Shown here: positions 26,265 through 35,626 of the stretch, in pieces
Numbering within the stretch: the stretch's first letter is position 1
Layout of the letters: each line of letters starts with the position of its first letter
Source: Gemmata massiliana
GTDB lineage: Bacteria; Planctomycetota; Planctomycetia; Gemmatales; Gemmataceae
Reading direction: 5' to 3'
NCBI RefSeq assembly: GCF_901538265.1
Contig: NZ_LR593886.1
Coordinates: 8,577,738-8,641,737, forward strand
DNA: 64,000 bases
Notes under the pieces: model-generated
Told to the model about the DNA's origin: nothing
What the model saw: the letters and a program-made list of their open reading frames with translations, nothing else
Databases searched by the model: none
Translations under genes and position numbers: made by a program

Positions 26265-29200
26265 TTACTCCACCGGGAACTTGTACTTCGCCAGCAGCGC
26301 CCGGTACTTGTCGAGTTCGATCGGGTGCAGAGCGTCGGCCGTTAGCCCAGTGCCCTGTGCCTTCTTGAGTTCGCCCACAGCCAGCGCGCGGTTCGCTTCT
26401 AGTTCGTTGAGGTCATACGCCCAGGCCAGGTGGAAGTGATACGTCGGGCGGTCGAACTGAACGAGGGCCATTTCGAGATCCTTGATCGCCCCCTCCGGTC
26501 GGCTGCTCACGAGGTACGCGACCGCCCGGGTGTCGAGGAACGACGGGACCGGGCCGCGGATCGCGATCAGGTCCGTCATCATCTTCACCGCGTCGTTCGC
26601 CCGGGCCGGTTGGTACAGCGCGAGAAGCATACACAGGTTGTTCACAACCATGTCGTTGCTCCCCTTCGGGCCGGCGACGCGCGCGAACGTAGCGACCGCG
26701 CGCTCGTACTCCTTGATCGCGTTCGCGTACTCCCCGCGTGCGTCGAACAGTTCGGCCTTCGCCCCGATGAGCGAAGCTTCCAGTTCGAGGTTGCCGGCCG
26801 CTTTCGCGAGCGCGCCGTCGAGCCACTTCTCGACCTTCGTCTCGGTCGTGGCGTCCGGGCGTTTCGCTCGCACCGCTCCGGTGAGTAGCCGGGCCGTCAG
26901 CGCGACGGGCGCCTTCGGTTCGTGTGCGAACGCAAGATCGATGGCCCGCTCCGGTTGCTTCTGCCGAACGTACAGAATCGCGAGCGCCTGGTGCGCGCCG
27001 GGCGCCGAGCTCTCCGCGAGGTACTTCTTGTAGAGGGACTCCGCGTCCGCGATCATCCCGAGTTCCTCGAAGAGCGGCCCAGAACGGAGCGTCGCGCTCG
27101 CACCCGTGTCCCAACCCGGGAACTTCTGGATCGCACCGCGGGCCTGTTCGAGCAGGCGCTTCGCCTCGTCCGGCTCCAATATGGCCCGGTCCTTGCTCTT
27201 GCGGTACAGCACCCGCGCCGTCTCGCGCGCCGCTTCCCAACTGTTCGAGTAGTTCCCCCGCAGGCGCTCCAGTGCGGCTTCCGCGAGGTCCACGCGGTTG
27301 AGCGCCAGGTACACGCGAACGTGGGCCGCGAGGTGCTCGGGGGTGACGCCCGGACGCAGGCGCGCGGCGAGCCGGAAGTATTTTTCCGCCTGCACGAATT
27401 TGTCCCGGCCCTGATCGAACGCGAGCCGCCCGAGCAGATAGAACTCCTCCGGCGCGAGATCGCCGCGATCGCCGTAGCCTCTCAACACCTCGACGCCCTT
27501 TTCGCGCGTGACCGGGTCGAGCGTCCAAATCACAGCTCGTGCTTTCACGTCTTCCGGGTCGTCCGCGGCGACCGCCAAGTTGCGCTCGATCAGGTCCAGT
27601 GCCTTTTCTCGCAACGTGTACGCATCGGGGCGGCTAATCATGGTCATCGCGAGGTGCCGTCTGGCCCATCGTGCCACGTCCGGTGTGGTCGCTTCCTTCG
27701 CTTGGTGCAGCAGTTCCTCGGCCCGCTCCATCTGCCCGGTGCGCTGGAAGAATTGGATGCGTTGTCGCGTCGGGTTGAGATCCCGCGGGGCGATCTCAAC
27801 GGCCGCGTTGTAGTACGCGAGAGCGGGCTTCAGATCACCCACCACTTCGTGCAAACTGCCCAAACCGATCTTGAGTTCGGCCTTCCCCTCGGTCGTCGGG
27901 GGCGTGGGGGCGTTTGTGAGTGCTTTCTCGGCCTGTACGACCGCGCGCTTCGCGTCGTCGAGCTTGTCGGCGCGGATCAGTTGCGAAACCAGCCCGCCCC
28001 ACGTCTCGGGCAACTGGTCATTCAGTTCGACCGCCCGGCGGAACGCGACTAGCGCCTCCGCGTCCTCGCGGATCGTGGCCAGCAGCGACCCGCGGAGCAA
28101 CTGGAGCCGATAATCCTTGCTGTCGGCCGGGGCAATGCGATCGACGGTCGGGCGCGAGTTCTTGGGCAGCTCTTGGGCCAACAGCAGGTTGCGGATCGAG
28201 CGGTACCGTTCCAGGTCGTCTGGGAGCCGGATCTCGGTGCTCAGTTTGTTCAGCATGCCGACGGCATCGTCGTCCTGCTTCTTGGTGCGGTACAGGTCCA
28301 CTGCTCGGCGGATCACGAACTCCTGGCGTTCGCCCTTCTTGATGGCTTCCGTGTAGTTCGTCAGCGCCGCGTCGTTCAGCCCCTCGATCACGTCGAGTTC
28401 CGCGAGCGCCACGAACACGCGGCCCCAACCCGGGCGCAAGTCCCGCACGCGCCGGGCCAGATCGCGTAACTCCCTCACGGCCGCTGTGCGCAGCGGGCTA
28501 TCGGCCATCTTGCTGACTTCGGGCAACTTGATGGCGATGTGCCCCAGCGCGCCGACCGGGCCGTCCTTCCCCTCGACCTCGGCGATGTCCCGGAGCGCCC
28601 GGGTCACGACGTCCATGTTTCCGCCGGCAATACCGTGGTCGAGTAGCGCCGCGTGACACGTCAGGTCTTTCGGCTTCAGGTCTGCCGCGGCCCGCAGGCA
28701 CTTGATGGCAACCGCGCGAAGCCCCTGTGCTTCGGCCGGTTTCTGAAGGTCCGCCACCCGCCCCGCGGTCTGCCCCAACCCGTACCAGAGCCGGAACTGT
28801 TCGCCGGGTTGGAACTTCGCGGCGCTGGCCCCGAGCGCTTCAAACTCTTCGGGAGCGGGCACCTTTGGGCGCGCGGCGAGCAACCCGGCGCGGGCCAGTC
28901 GGAAGTCGACCGCGTCGCCGAACTTGCTTTCGGCCTCGTCGAGTACCGAGCGAGCGGATTCGGCCCCTCCGCCGTCCTTGACCCGCGCGAGCGCCACGAA
29001 CACGCTGGCCGCCTTCGCGTGCTTCGGGTTCGCGTCGAGCCACCCGCGCAACAGTTTCACGGCCTCGGCAGGTTGGTTGCGGGCCACGAGCGAATCGGCT
29101 TCGAGAACGTAAACTTCCACCGCGCGCCCCTCGACCGGGCCGAGGCTCTCCTGGAACCGGCTCCAGTTCCGCACCTCGACCTCGACCGGCTGGCCGAGCA

Positions 29201-30674
29201 CGTCGAGGAGTTCGAGCCGCACCAACTCGGGCCGGTAATCGACCAACTGGAAGGCGTTCACGAGGGTGCGGTACCGGCGCAGCGCCTCTTCGATTTTGCC
29301 CATCTTGGACAGTGCTTCGGCCTCACCGATGATCGCGAACACATAGTTCGGGTCGTCGCGGAGCGCCTTCTGGCAGTATTCAAGTTGCTTGTCCGGGTTC
29401 TGCACGTTCGCGTAGCACGTGGCCAGTCCGACCATCACCTTCTTGTGAAACGCGCGCACGCTCGCGACCTTCGGGGCGGCTTCTTCGAGCAGCGGTTGAG
29501 CGGCTCGCCAGTCTTGTTTGATGAGCGCGAGGCGCCCGCGGTAGTAGGGCACCAGTACCTTGTGCGAGGGCTCGGCCGCGAGCTTGTCCACCAGTACGGC
29601 CGAATCCGTCTGCTCGCCCAGATCGATGAGCCGGTCCACGAGCATCGCGAAGTCGGGGTCCACCTTCGGGAACAGCTTGGCGGTCGCACGCAGGAGTTCG
29701 ATCCCCTCGGCCTTCTTGTCCTGCCGGGTCAGCACGTCGGCGAGCAGCATCCCAGCGGCTAGGTTCTTCGGATCGCGTTCGTGCGCCCGGCGCAGGTACC
29801 CTTCGGCCTCCTGGAGCTTGCCCGGCGCGTCCTGGATCGTCTTGATTTCGGCCATCGCGAGTTCCGCGGCGGCGAGAAGCGCGTCCGGGTTATCGGCCCC
29901 GCCGGGGGCCTTCAGCGCGAAGGTGATGTTGGTCCGCGCGTTCTGCAACTCGCCCAGGAAGCGCTGGAATTGGGCCACCGCGACACGGGCCGCGACGTCG
30001 TTCTCGAACCGGGGGCTGCGGAGCAGCACTTCCAGCAACCCGGCGATGTTCGCGTTGCGCTGCGGATCGGACGTATTCGCGAAGTTCAGTTCCAGCGCCC
30101 GCTTGTATACCCGCACCGGAGCGGTTCCGGTTTTGATAGCCGCGTTCAGGTACTCGATGGCCTTCGTGAGATCGCCCAGACCCTGTTCGCACGTCGCGGC
30201 CAGTTCCAGCACCTCGATATCGGACTTGTACCCGCCGGAGCCCGCGAACAGCATCTCAAGGTGCTGCCGGGCGCTCATGAACTTGCCGTTTTTGACGTAC
30301 AGCTCGGCCAACTGTCGGCGCTCGGTCGCGTGCGCGGGGAACGCACGCAGAAAGCCCTCGACCCCGGTCACCACACGTTCGGTCTGAGCGGGCTCTGCTT
30401 CCGCTTTGCCCTGCTCGAACAGCAGTGCCGCATATTTCTGGTACGCCGATTCGTCGGTCGGTCGGAACTTGAGGTACTTCGCGTACAGCGCGATTACTTC
30501 TCCGCGCTTCACGGAATCGCTGCCGATATCGGCCTCAGCGCGTTCCGCGGCCTCCCTGTAGACCGAAACCTGGCTCTTGATTTGGACCCGGTGAACGGCG
30601 AAGACGGCCCCACTCAGAACGAGAAACACGGTGCAAACGATCAGAAGGCGCTTCCAATAGAGCGTTCGACGCAC
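26265..30674 (-). CDS. Very large membrane-anchored TPR-repeat protein
   Basis: A 1469-residue protein. A short basic N-terminus and one transmembrane helix (about 9-28, LLIVCTVFLVLSGAVFAV) precede a long array of tetratricopeptide repeats that fills most of the remainder; typical units include AVLLFEQGKAEAE-, ALAYYNAAVEIAPRDLN- and GEYANAIKEYERAVATF-like helices with the Ala/Gly/Pro spacing of TPRs. It is probably anchored in the inner membrane with the repeats outside, as a protein-interaction scaffold. The GTG at 30674 was chosen: a GAGGA site lies about 8 nt upstream, and a terminator lies between it and an alternative GTG at 30746. Its position next to PEP-CTERM genes recalls the TPR protein found in PEP-CTERM/EPS loci, but it is much longer. 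Confidence 0.85.
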   Translation of the reverse strand: MRRTLYWKRLLIVCTVFLVLSGAVFAVHRVQIKSQVSVYREAAERAEADIGSDSVKRGEVIALYAKYLKFRPTDESAYQKYAALLFEQGKAEAEPAQTERVVTGVEGFLRAFPAHATERRQLAELYVKNGKFMSARQHLEMLFAGSGGYKSDIEVLELAATCEQGLGDLTKAIEYLNAAIKTGTAPVRVYKRALELNFANTSDPQRNANIAGLLEVLLRSPRFENDVAARVAVAQFQRFLGELQNARTNITFALKAPGGADNPDALLAAAELAMAEIKTIQDAPGKLQEAEGYLRRAHERDPKNLAAGMLLADVLTRQDKKAEGIELLRATAKLFPKVDPDFAMLVDRLIDLGEQTDSAVLVDKLAAEPSHKVLVPYYRGRLALIKQDWRAAQPLLEEAAPKVASVRAFHKKVMVGLATCYANVQNPDKQLEYCQKALRDDPNYVFAIIGEAEALSKMGKIEEALRRYRTLVNAFQLVDYRPELVRLELLDVLGQPVEVEVRNWSRFQESLGPVEGRAVEVYVLEADSLVARNQPAEAVKLLRGWLDANPKHAKAASVFVALARVKDGGGAESARSVLDEAESKFGDAVDFRLARAGLLAARPKVPAPEEFEALGASAAKFQPGEQFRLWYGLGQTAGRVADLQKPAEAQGLRAVAIKCLRAAADLKPKDLTCHAALLDHGIAGGNMDVVTRALRDIAEVEGKDGPVGALGHIAIKLPEVSKMADSPLRTAAVRELRDLARRVRDLRPGWGRVFVALAELDVIEGLNDAALTNYTEAIKKGERQEFVIRRAVDLYRTKKQDDDAVGMLNKLSTEIRLPDDLERYRSIRNLLLAQELPKNSRPTVDRIAPADSKDYRLQLLRGSLLATIREDAEALVAFRRAVELNDQLPETWGGLVSQLIRADKLDDAKRAVVQAEKALTNAPTPPTTEGKAELKIGLGSLHEVVGDLKPALAYYNAAVEIAPRDLNPTRQRIQFFQRTGQMERAEELLHQAKEATTPDVARWARRHLAMTMISRPDAYTLREKALDLIERNLAVAADDPEDVKARAVIWTLDPVTREKGVEVLRGYGDRGDLAPEEFYLLGRLAFDQGRDKFVQAEKYFRLAARLRPGVTPEHLAAHVRVYLALNRVDLAEAALERLRGNYSNSWEAARETARVLYRKSKDRAILEPDEAKRLLEQARGAIQKFPGWDTGASATLRSGPLFEELGMIADAESLYKKYLAESSAPGAHQALAILYVRQKQPERAIDLAFAHEPKAPVALTARLLTGAVRAKRPDATTETKVEKWLDGALAKAAGNLELEASLIGAKAELFDARGEYANAIKEYERAVATFARVAGPKGSNDMVVNNLCMLLALYQPARANDAVKMMTDLIAIRGPVPSFLDTRAVAYLVSSRPEGAIKDLEMALVQFDRPTYHFHLAWAYDLNELEANRALAVGELKKAQGTGLTADALHPIELDKYRALLAKYKFPVE

Positions 30675-30710
30675 AGGCGTGATCCTCGGTGGGCGGCCGG
30701 AAAAACGAAA

Positions 30711-30734
30711 ACGGGGCAACAATAGTTGCCCCGT
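30711..30734 (-). terminator. Intrinsic terminator after the PEP-CTERM gene
   Basis: A 10-bp perfect stem (30711-30720/30725-30734) with a 4-nt loop. On the minus strand it is followed by TTTCGTTTTT. It lies 44 nt after the stop codon of the PEP-CTERM protein gene and before the TPR gene. Confidence 0.85.
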
Positions 30735-30777
30735 CCAGCGTAGCACACATTAATCACAACGAAAACCCGGCGCCCGG

Positions 30778-31605
30778 TCAGGTCGCAGCGCGTTTGCGGA
30801 GCGTGCGGCGCAATCCGAACAGCGGCAGCGCGATCAGCCCGAGGGCCAAGCCCCCCGGGGCCGGGACCGCACGAGTGGTCGGGTCCACGCGGGCACCGGC
30901 CGAACCCGTGAACGTGCTGTTCGGGTCGATCGAACCGTTCTGATTCTGGCTCACCGAGATCAGGATCACCTGCTGAATCGCGTAGGGTGTGTTCAGACCC
31001 GAAACGTTCGCCGACGTGATGCGGGCGTTCGTGGGGTCCGACGGCAGCGAGTCGGTCGCGACTCCGGTCGGGCCGCCAACCGTTGTGCCGTCCGCCAGCG
31101 TGCTGGTGCTGCTGGCCGCAACGGAACCGGCGGCAGTGGGGTCGTAAATGCGGCTGAACGAGTCGACCTGGATGCTCCCGCCCGCGAACCCCAGAGCGAC
31201 GCCGGCGCTGTTCTGGAGCACAGCGGGGGCACCGTTACTGGTGTACTTGTCGTCGGTCACGGTGATCCGGAGCGTGTGCCCCTGGGTCGGGTCGAAGTTG
31301 CTCGTGAACCCGGCCGTGAAGCTGGTCGAGAGCGAAGCGTTCAACGTGCCCAACTGACTGTTCGTCCCGGTCGTGCCGCTCAGGGTGAACTGCCCCGTGG
31401 GGCTGGAGTAACTGAAGTTCTGGAAGAAGGTCGTTGCCCCGGTCGGGCTGCCGACGGTGTAAGCGCTGCTCCCGACAACGGTGCTGCTCGCGTTGAGTTC
31501 TTCAACGAGGATCTGGACTTCGGCGCTCGACCGAGCCGGGGCGAAGCCGATCACGGCGACGGCCGCGCAGCCCGCGACGATCCACCGCAACTGACGCTGA
31601 AGCAT
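30778..31605 (-). CDS. PEP-CTERM-type sorted secreted protein
   Basis: A 275-residue protein. Signal peptide at 1-29 (WIVAGCAAVAVIGFAPARSSA). The mature part is rich in Ser, Thr and Gly and poor in charge (TVGSPTGATTFFQNFSYSS, TGVATDSLPSDPTNARI), typical of surface proteins of this class. It ends with a sorting tail: a Pro-Ala-Pro-Gly motif in place of PEP, a hydrophobic helix (LALGLIALPLFGL) and RRTLRKR. Such tails are recognised by exosortases, which cleave and attach the protein. GGAG lies upstream of the ATG. It is followed by an intrinsic terminator. Confidence 0.85.
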   Translation of the reverse strand: MLQRQLRWIVAGCAAVAVIGFAPARSSAEVQILVEELNASSTVVGSSAYTVGSPTGATTFFQNFSYSSPTGQFTLSGTTGTNSQLGTLNASLSTSFTAGFTSNFDPTQGHTLRITVTDDKYTSNGAPAVLQNSAGVALGFAGGSIQVDSFSRIYDPTAAGSVAASSTSTLADGTTVGGPTGVATDSLPSDPTNARITSANVSGLNTPYAIQQVILISVSQNQNGSIDPNSTFTGSAGARVDPTTRAVPAPGGLALGLIALPLFGLRRTLRKRAAT

Positions 31606-32088
31606 AACGGGCAGCTCCTAATTGGAGACCGAGTGGGCGTAACAGTCCGAACTCCGCAGTTCGCGTTCCGACGCTCCTTAGATGGAGTTCGATCCGTTGG
31701 GAATCGAGGGCGTTCCCGAACGGGCGCGTTGCGCGGATTCCGCAACCTCTTGCTAAGAAAGCGAGAAGACACCCGCGCTGTCAACCCGATTCCGCACACA
31801 ACCGAGAATTTACTGTGCAATCTCAATGCCGGCCGAACTGACCGAGCCGAGTGAACGTAACTGCTGCTGGACGAGGAGTTTCGCGCGTTGGAAGCAGGAA
31901 CGTGAGCTAGTCCGATCGCTCTCTGCCACTCGGTAGTATTTACTAAGGTAGCGAATAGCTTACACGGCGATGCGAAACCTTTACGGATCGGCATTTCCAA
32001 GACCCGTCTTGAGTCGAACTCCCAAAAAGTGCTACCCTTCAGCGCCACGCCCTGCTGAACCCGTCCGGCTTCCCGTTGGAAGACCGAT
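31606..32088. other. Divergent intergenic region
   Basis: About 480 bp between the PEP-CTERM gene (minus) and the polysaccharide deacetylase (plus). Both promoters are expected here. AT-richer stretches occur near 31790-31810 and 31925-31960. No gene, operator or repeat could be supported. Confidence 0.4.
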
Positions 32089-33096
32089 ATGAGCGCAATG
32101 CGAGAGATCGTGCAATCGCCTTACCGCCCTCTGGGAACCACGAGCGTGAGTACGGGCGCGAGTGCCCTCACTCGCACCGGAAGTTCCCCGGCCGTTCGCG
32201 TGGCAAACGTCATCAGCTTTGATGTCGAAGAGCACGACCGGATCGAGGCCGCGGTGGGGCTGCCGTGCTCCCCGGAACTGAAGGCCAACTACGCGGCCCG
32301 AATGGAAGCCGCCACACGGCGGTTGCTCGACCAGCTCGCGGCAGCGAAAGTCACGGCCACCTTCTACATCGTCGGCGAGATCGCCCGGAACCACCCGAAG
32401 CTCGTGCGAGACATCTTCGCGGCCGGGCACGAAATCGGGTCGCACAGTTGGGACCACCGCCGCATCCACCAGTTCACACCGGCGAGCTTCCGCGAAGACC
32501 TGCGTAAAAGTAAGGACGTCCTGGAACAAACGATCGGCGCGACAGTATTCGGGTTCCGCGCGCCGACCTTCAGTTTGATGCGCGAGACGTGGTGGGCGAT
32601 CGATGCACTCGCTGAGTGCGGTTTCGAGTACGACAGTTCCATTTTCCCGGTGCGCCACGACCGCTATGGTCTGCCGACCGCGCCGCGAGTGCCGTTCGTT
32701 GCACAGGGTCGTGAGCGCGAGATCCTCGAACTCCCGCCGCTGACGTATCGTGTTGCTGGGATGAACCTGCCGGTCGCAGGGGGCGGGTACTTCCGCCTGT
32801 TCCCGCTCGCGGTGATGCGTGCGGGGCTGCGACAAGCGGCGCGCTCGGAAGTGCCACAAGTGGGGATGCTGTACTTCCACCCGTGGGAGTTCGACCCGGA
32901 CCAGCCGAAGCTCCCGCTCGGGCGCCTCGCGCGCTGGCGCACTTACGTCGGGGTCGGGCGCACAACGGACCGGCTCGCGCAACTTTTGGGCGAGTTCCGG
33001 TTCCGCCGCGCGATTGACACCGTGCGCGAACTTCGCGCGAACAGTGACGATCTGCCGCGGTTCCAGGTCGATGCGACTGATGCAGCTTCGGTTTGA
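32089..33096 (+). CDS. XrtA/PEP-CTERM-type polysaccharide deacetylase
   Basis: A 335-residue NodB-fold deacetylase that removes N-acetyl groups from polysaccharide. The metal Asp and neighbours are in ISFDVEEHDR, the HxxxH is in GHEIGSHSWDHR, and the fold continues with GFRAPTFSL. The C-terminal segment YFHPWEFDPDQPKLP is characteristic of the deacetylase that accompanies exosortase-type EPS loci (DUF3473 type). This ties it to the EPS cluster 12 kb to the right and to the flanking PEP-CTERM genes. No signal peptide is seen. A 30-bp-arm inverted repeat follows 2 nt after its stop. Confidence 0.92.
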   Translation: MSAMREIVQSPYRPLGTTSVSTGASALTRTGSSPAVRVANVISFDVEEHDRIEAAVGLPCSPELKANYAARMEAATRRLLDQLAAAKVTATFYIVGEIARNHPKLVRDIFAAGHEIGSHSWDHRRIHQFTPASFREDLRKSKDVLEQTIGATVFGFRAPTFSLMRETWWAIDALAECGFEYDSSIFPVRHDRYGLPTAPRVPFVAQGREREILELPPLTYRVAGMNLPVAGGGYFRLFPLAVMRAGLRQAARSEVPQVGMLYFHPWEFDPDQPKLPLGRLARWRTYVGVGRTTDRLAQLLGEFRFRRAIDTVRELRANSDDLPRFQVDATDAASV

Positions 33097-33098
33097 TG

Positions 33099-33180
33099 AT
33101 CTTCTGTAGCCGGCCTCTGTGAGGCCGGTGAGCTACACGCGGTGGATGTCCCGGCCTCACAGAGGCTGGCTACAGAAGAT
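33099..33180. repeat. 30-bp-arm inverted repeat between convergent genes
   Basis: Arms 33099-33128 and 33151-33180 pair at 29 of 30 positions (ends ATCTTCTGTAG/CTACAGAAGAT) around a 22-nt loop. Each arm contains its own small palindrome (GGCCTCTGTGAGGCC). It starts 2 nt after the deacetylase stop and precedes, in the convergent direction, the PEP-CTERM gene stop. Confidence 0.85.
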
Positions 33181-33244
33181 GAGCTACTAGCACAATCTGA
33201 TGTGACAGTGGTCCGGAAGTTCCCATTCCCGACCTTGTGCTTTC

Positions 33245-33640
33245 TCACTCCGGCTTCTTCCCGTCGCGCCGGCGGAACCCGTAGCCCGCGGCTGCGGCCA
33301 GCCCAATCACTCCACCCACGATCGTACCCGGCTCCGGCACGCCACACGGCGGGGGCGGGCACGTCGGCGGCACGATCACCGGCGGCGGTACGACCGGCGG
33401 TACGATCACCGGCGGTACCACCGGCGGCACGAACGGCGGCGGGCTCACCGGCGGCACCACGATAATGGGCGGCGGGCTGACCGGCGGAACCACCGTGACC
33501 GGGGGGCTGCCCCACACCGGCGGGAAGAACGCCTGCGCCGACGACGACCACACCGCGAACGGGACCGTGGTAAGCGTCACGGTCACGGCGGGGATCAGTT
33601 GCTTCATCTTCTTCTTGAGTCGTGTGCGCCGAGTTGCCAC
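33245..33640 (-). CDS. Short proline-rich PEP-CTERM protein
   Basis: A 131-residue protein. A basic N-terminus and signal peptide (LIPAVTVTLTTVPFAVW, cleavage near AQAFF) precede a block of Pro-Pro/Val-Val-Pro-Pro-rich repeats (about 50-95, repeats of VVPPVSPPP and VPPV type). It ends with the canonical sorting tail VPEPGTIVGGVIGLAAAAGYGFRRR. The proline-rich rod looks like a wall- or surface-spanning spacer. The GTG at 33640 was chosen because AAGGAGG lies 6 nt before it; an ATG six codons upstream has a poorly placed site. It converges on the deacetylase gene. Confidence 0.82.
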   Translation of the reverse strand: MATRRTRLKKKMKQLIPAVTVTLTTVPFAVWSSSAQAFFPPVWGSPPVTVVPPVSPPPIIVVPPVSPPPFVPPVVPPVIVPPVVPPPVIVPPTCPPPPCGVPEPGTIVGGVIGLAAAAGYGFRRRDGKKPE

Positions 33641-33954
33641 GATCGCCCTCCTTGACATCTTCCCCGAGCCGATTCAGCTTGTGCGGCTTCTGACGCTTAC
33701 TTCGGTTCGCGTACTAGCGCCACTTCAACCATTCCCCCCGAGTCGCGCGGTCCCCGCATTTGCGTTCCCGGCGCCGGTGAGTGCGAAGGCGCGCGAAAAT
33801 CCGTTGAGTCCGGCGCGCCGGGAAAAGAAGTTGCGCCGGACGGCCAGTGAAGTTCCGTGTGGCGCGAGAATTTGGCCGAATGAGAGATGTGACGTGACGC
33901 ATTCCGGGCGGCAGGAAACCGACCCGACAAGCGTGTCAGGGAGGACCACTTCAC
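33641..33954. other. Divergent intergenic region with a 9-bp hairpin
   Basis: About 314 bp between the short PEP-CTERM gene (minus) and the BBP7 gene (plus). It holds a perfect 9-bp dyad (GTCCGGCGC/GCGCCGGAC, 33808-33816/33833-33841) that would lie in the BBP7 leader. No gene seen. Confidence 0.45.
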
Positions 33955-35604
33955 ATGCGCCGCATTCTGCTCGGCGGGCTGGGAATCGCGCTGGGCGTGT
34001 TTGCACACCCCGCGTTCGCTCAGCAGCCGGCCTCGACTGGTACGAAGAGCCCTCGCGCCGCAGCGTTCGGGCGCCCGAGTGCGATTCCCGACCCGCAGCC
34101 CGATTCGGGCATCACACAAACCGGGTTGCGCAACAGCATATCCCGGCCGACTACGACCAGCGTGCCCGGTAGCTACCCCCCGAGTAGCTCCTACGCGCCC
34201 GGCAACTTCGGCACCCCCACACCGGTCATTTCGCAGCCGCCCACGGGCGTCGTGTTGGGCGAAATGCCGATGACTCAGCCGATGACACCCGGCGCGCTGA
34301 CGCAGCCGCGTGCCGTTCCGGGCACGCCGAGCATCACCGAGTCGCGCGACCCGACCAGGCGCATCCCCACCGGGAGCCTTCCCAGTGAGGGCGTTGTGGT
34401 TCCGTCTGTTGCGCCCGGCTTCGACTGCCCGGTGGGGACGGACGATCCGTTCTACAACGCGAACCAGCAGCACGGCCCCTTCGATCGCCTGGCCAGCACC
34501 CGAAGGTCGTGGTGGTTGACCTCAGAAGTGCTGCTGTGGTGGAACCGCGGCAGTCAGGTGCCGCCGCTGGTGACGACCAGTTCGCCGCAATTTAACGGCA
34601 TCATCGGTCAGGGCGACACGCGGGTGCTGCTCGGCGGGTCGTTCGGTGACACCTACCACGTCGGCGGGCGCATCGGGGCCGGCTACTGGTTCGGCGAAAA
34701 CGAGTGCCGCGGGATCGACGCCCGCGTGTTCTGGGTCGCGCCGACCACGGCGACGTTCTCGGCGAACACCAATCAGTACCCGCTGCTGGCGCGGCCGTTC
34801 TTCAACATCAACGGCACGCTCTCGGACCCGAACTTTGGGTTCGGCCAGTCGTCAGAAGTGATCGCTGGTCCCGGCGTCGCGATCGGCAGCGTCACCGCCG
34901 CCATGAAGAGCACCGTGTGGGGCGGGGAACTCAACTACCGGCGCTACCTCATCGGGGACTCGACCGCGCGGATCGACCTGCTCGCCGGTTACCGCTACTT
35001 GGATGTGACCGAGCAGCTCACGATCACCGAGCGGTTCGCGCGCACCGCGGACTCGGACCCGAACGTCGGCATCCCGGCGATCTCGGGCGTGATTAACGAC
35101 TCGTTCCGCACCGAGAACCAGTTCCACGGTGGTCAGATCGGGATCGCGGGGACGTTCCAGCGCGGGCGCTGGTCGCTCGATCCGCGTGCGACGGTCGCGT
35201 TCGGTACCGTTCACCAGACGGTGGAAATTAACGGCTCTCAGGCGCTGACGTTCGCGAACGGCCTGACGACCACGACACCCGGCGGGTTGCTCGCGGTGCC
35301 CGGGGCGAACATCGGGCGCTTCAGCCAGGACAAGTTCGCGGTCGTGCCCGAGGTCGGGCTGAACGTCGGATGGCAGGCCACGGAGCGCCTGAAACTGTTC
35401 CTCGGCTACAACTTCCTGTACCTGAGCAGCGCGGTGCGTCCGGGCGAGGCGATCGACACCCGGCTCGACGCGGCCCGCGTACCGAACCTGCTCCCGCCGG
35501 GGTCCGGGTCGCCGCTGGTCAGCCCGATCCGTCCGCAGCCGCAATTCAGCACGAGCGGCTACTTCATCCAGGGCATCAGCTTCGGCTTCGCGTTCAAATG
35601 GTGA
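33955..35604 (+). CDS. BBP7-family outer-membrane beta-barrel protein
   Basis: A 549-residue protein with a signal peptide (MRRILLGGLGIALGVFAHPAFA). A Pro/Thr/Ser-rich low-complexity stretch (about 25-150) is followed by a beta-barrel domain starting near WWLTSEVLLWWNRG, a hallmark of the planctomycete BBP7 porin-like family. Later strands include GARIGAGYWFGE-like, YRYLDVTEQLTI and LFLGYNFLYLSS, and the last residues are GISFGFAFKW, with a terminal aromatic typical of outer-membrane proteins. It probably forms a channel in the outer membrane. It is followed by a hairpin terminator. Confidence 0.88.
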   Translation: MRRILLGGLGIALGVFAHPAFAQQPASTGTKSPRAAAFGRPSAIPDPQPDSGITQTGLRNSISRPTTTSVPGSYPPSSSYAPGNFGTPTPVISQPPTGVVLGEMPMTQPMTPGALTQPRAVPGTPSITESRDPTRRIPTGSLPSEGVVVPSVAPGFDCPVGTDDPFYNANQQHGPFDRLASTRRSWWLTSEVLLWWNRGSQVPPLVTTSSPQFNGIIGQGDTRVLLGGSFGDTYHVGGRIGAGYWFGENECRGIDARVFWVAPTTATFSANTNQYPLLARPFFNINGTLSDPNFGFGQSSEVIAGPGVAIGSVTAAMKSTVWGGELNYRRYLIGDSTARIDLLAGYRYLDVTEQLTITERFARTADSDPNVGIPAISGVINDSFRTENQFHGGQIGIAGTFQRGRWSLDPRATVAFGTVHQTVEINGSQALTFANGLTTTTPGGLLAVPGANIGRFSQDKFAVVPEVGLNVGWQATERLKLFLGYNFLYLSSAVRPGEAIDTRLDAARVPNLLPPGSGSPLVSPIRPQPQFSTSGYFIQGISFGFAFKW

Positions 35605-35626
35605 GCCAGTAGAAAGGTTCGCTACC

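Noticed and set aside
30675..30746. Earlier GTG start for the TPR protein
   Set aside because: It would place an intrinsic terminator inside the coding sequence; the GTG at 30674 has its own GAGGA site.
32032..32982. Long minus-strand open frame opposite the polysaccharide deacetylase
   Set aside because: Arg-rich antisense shadow; the plus-strand protein has all NodB-fold motifs.
33357..33490. Tandem GGCGG/ACC units that look like a repeat array
   Set aside because: Irregular, no spacers of constant length; they are the codons of a Pro/Val-rich rod, so not a CRISPR array or minisatellite of its own.
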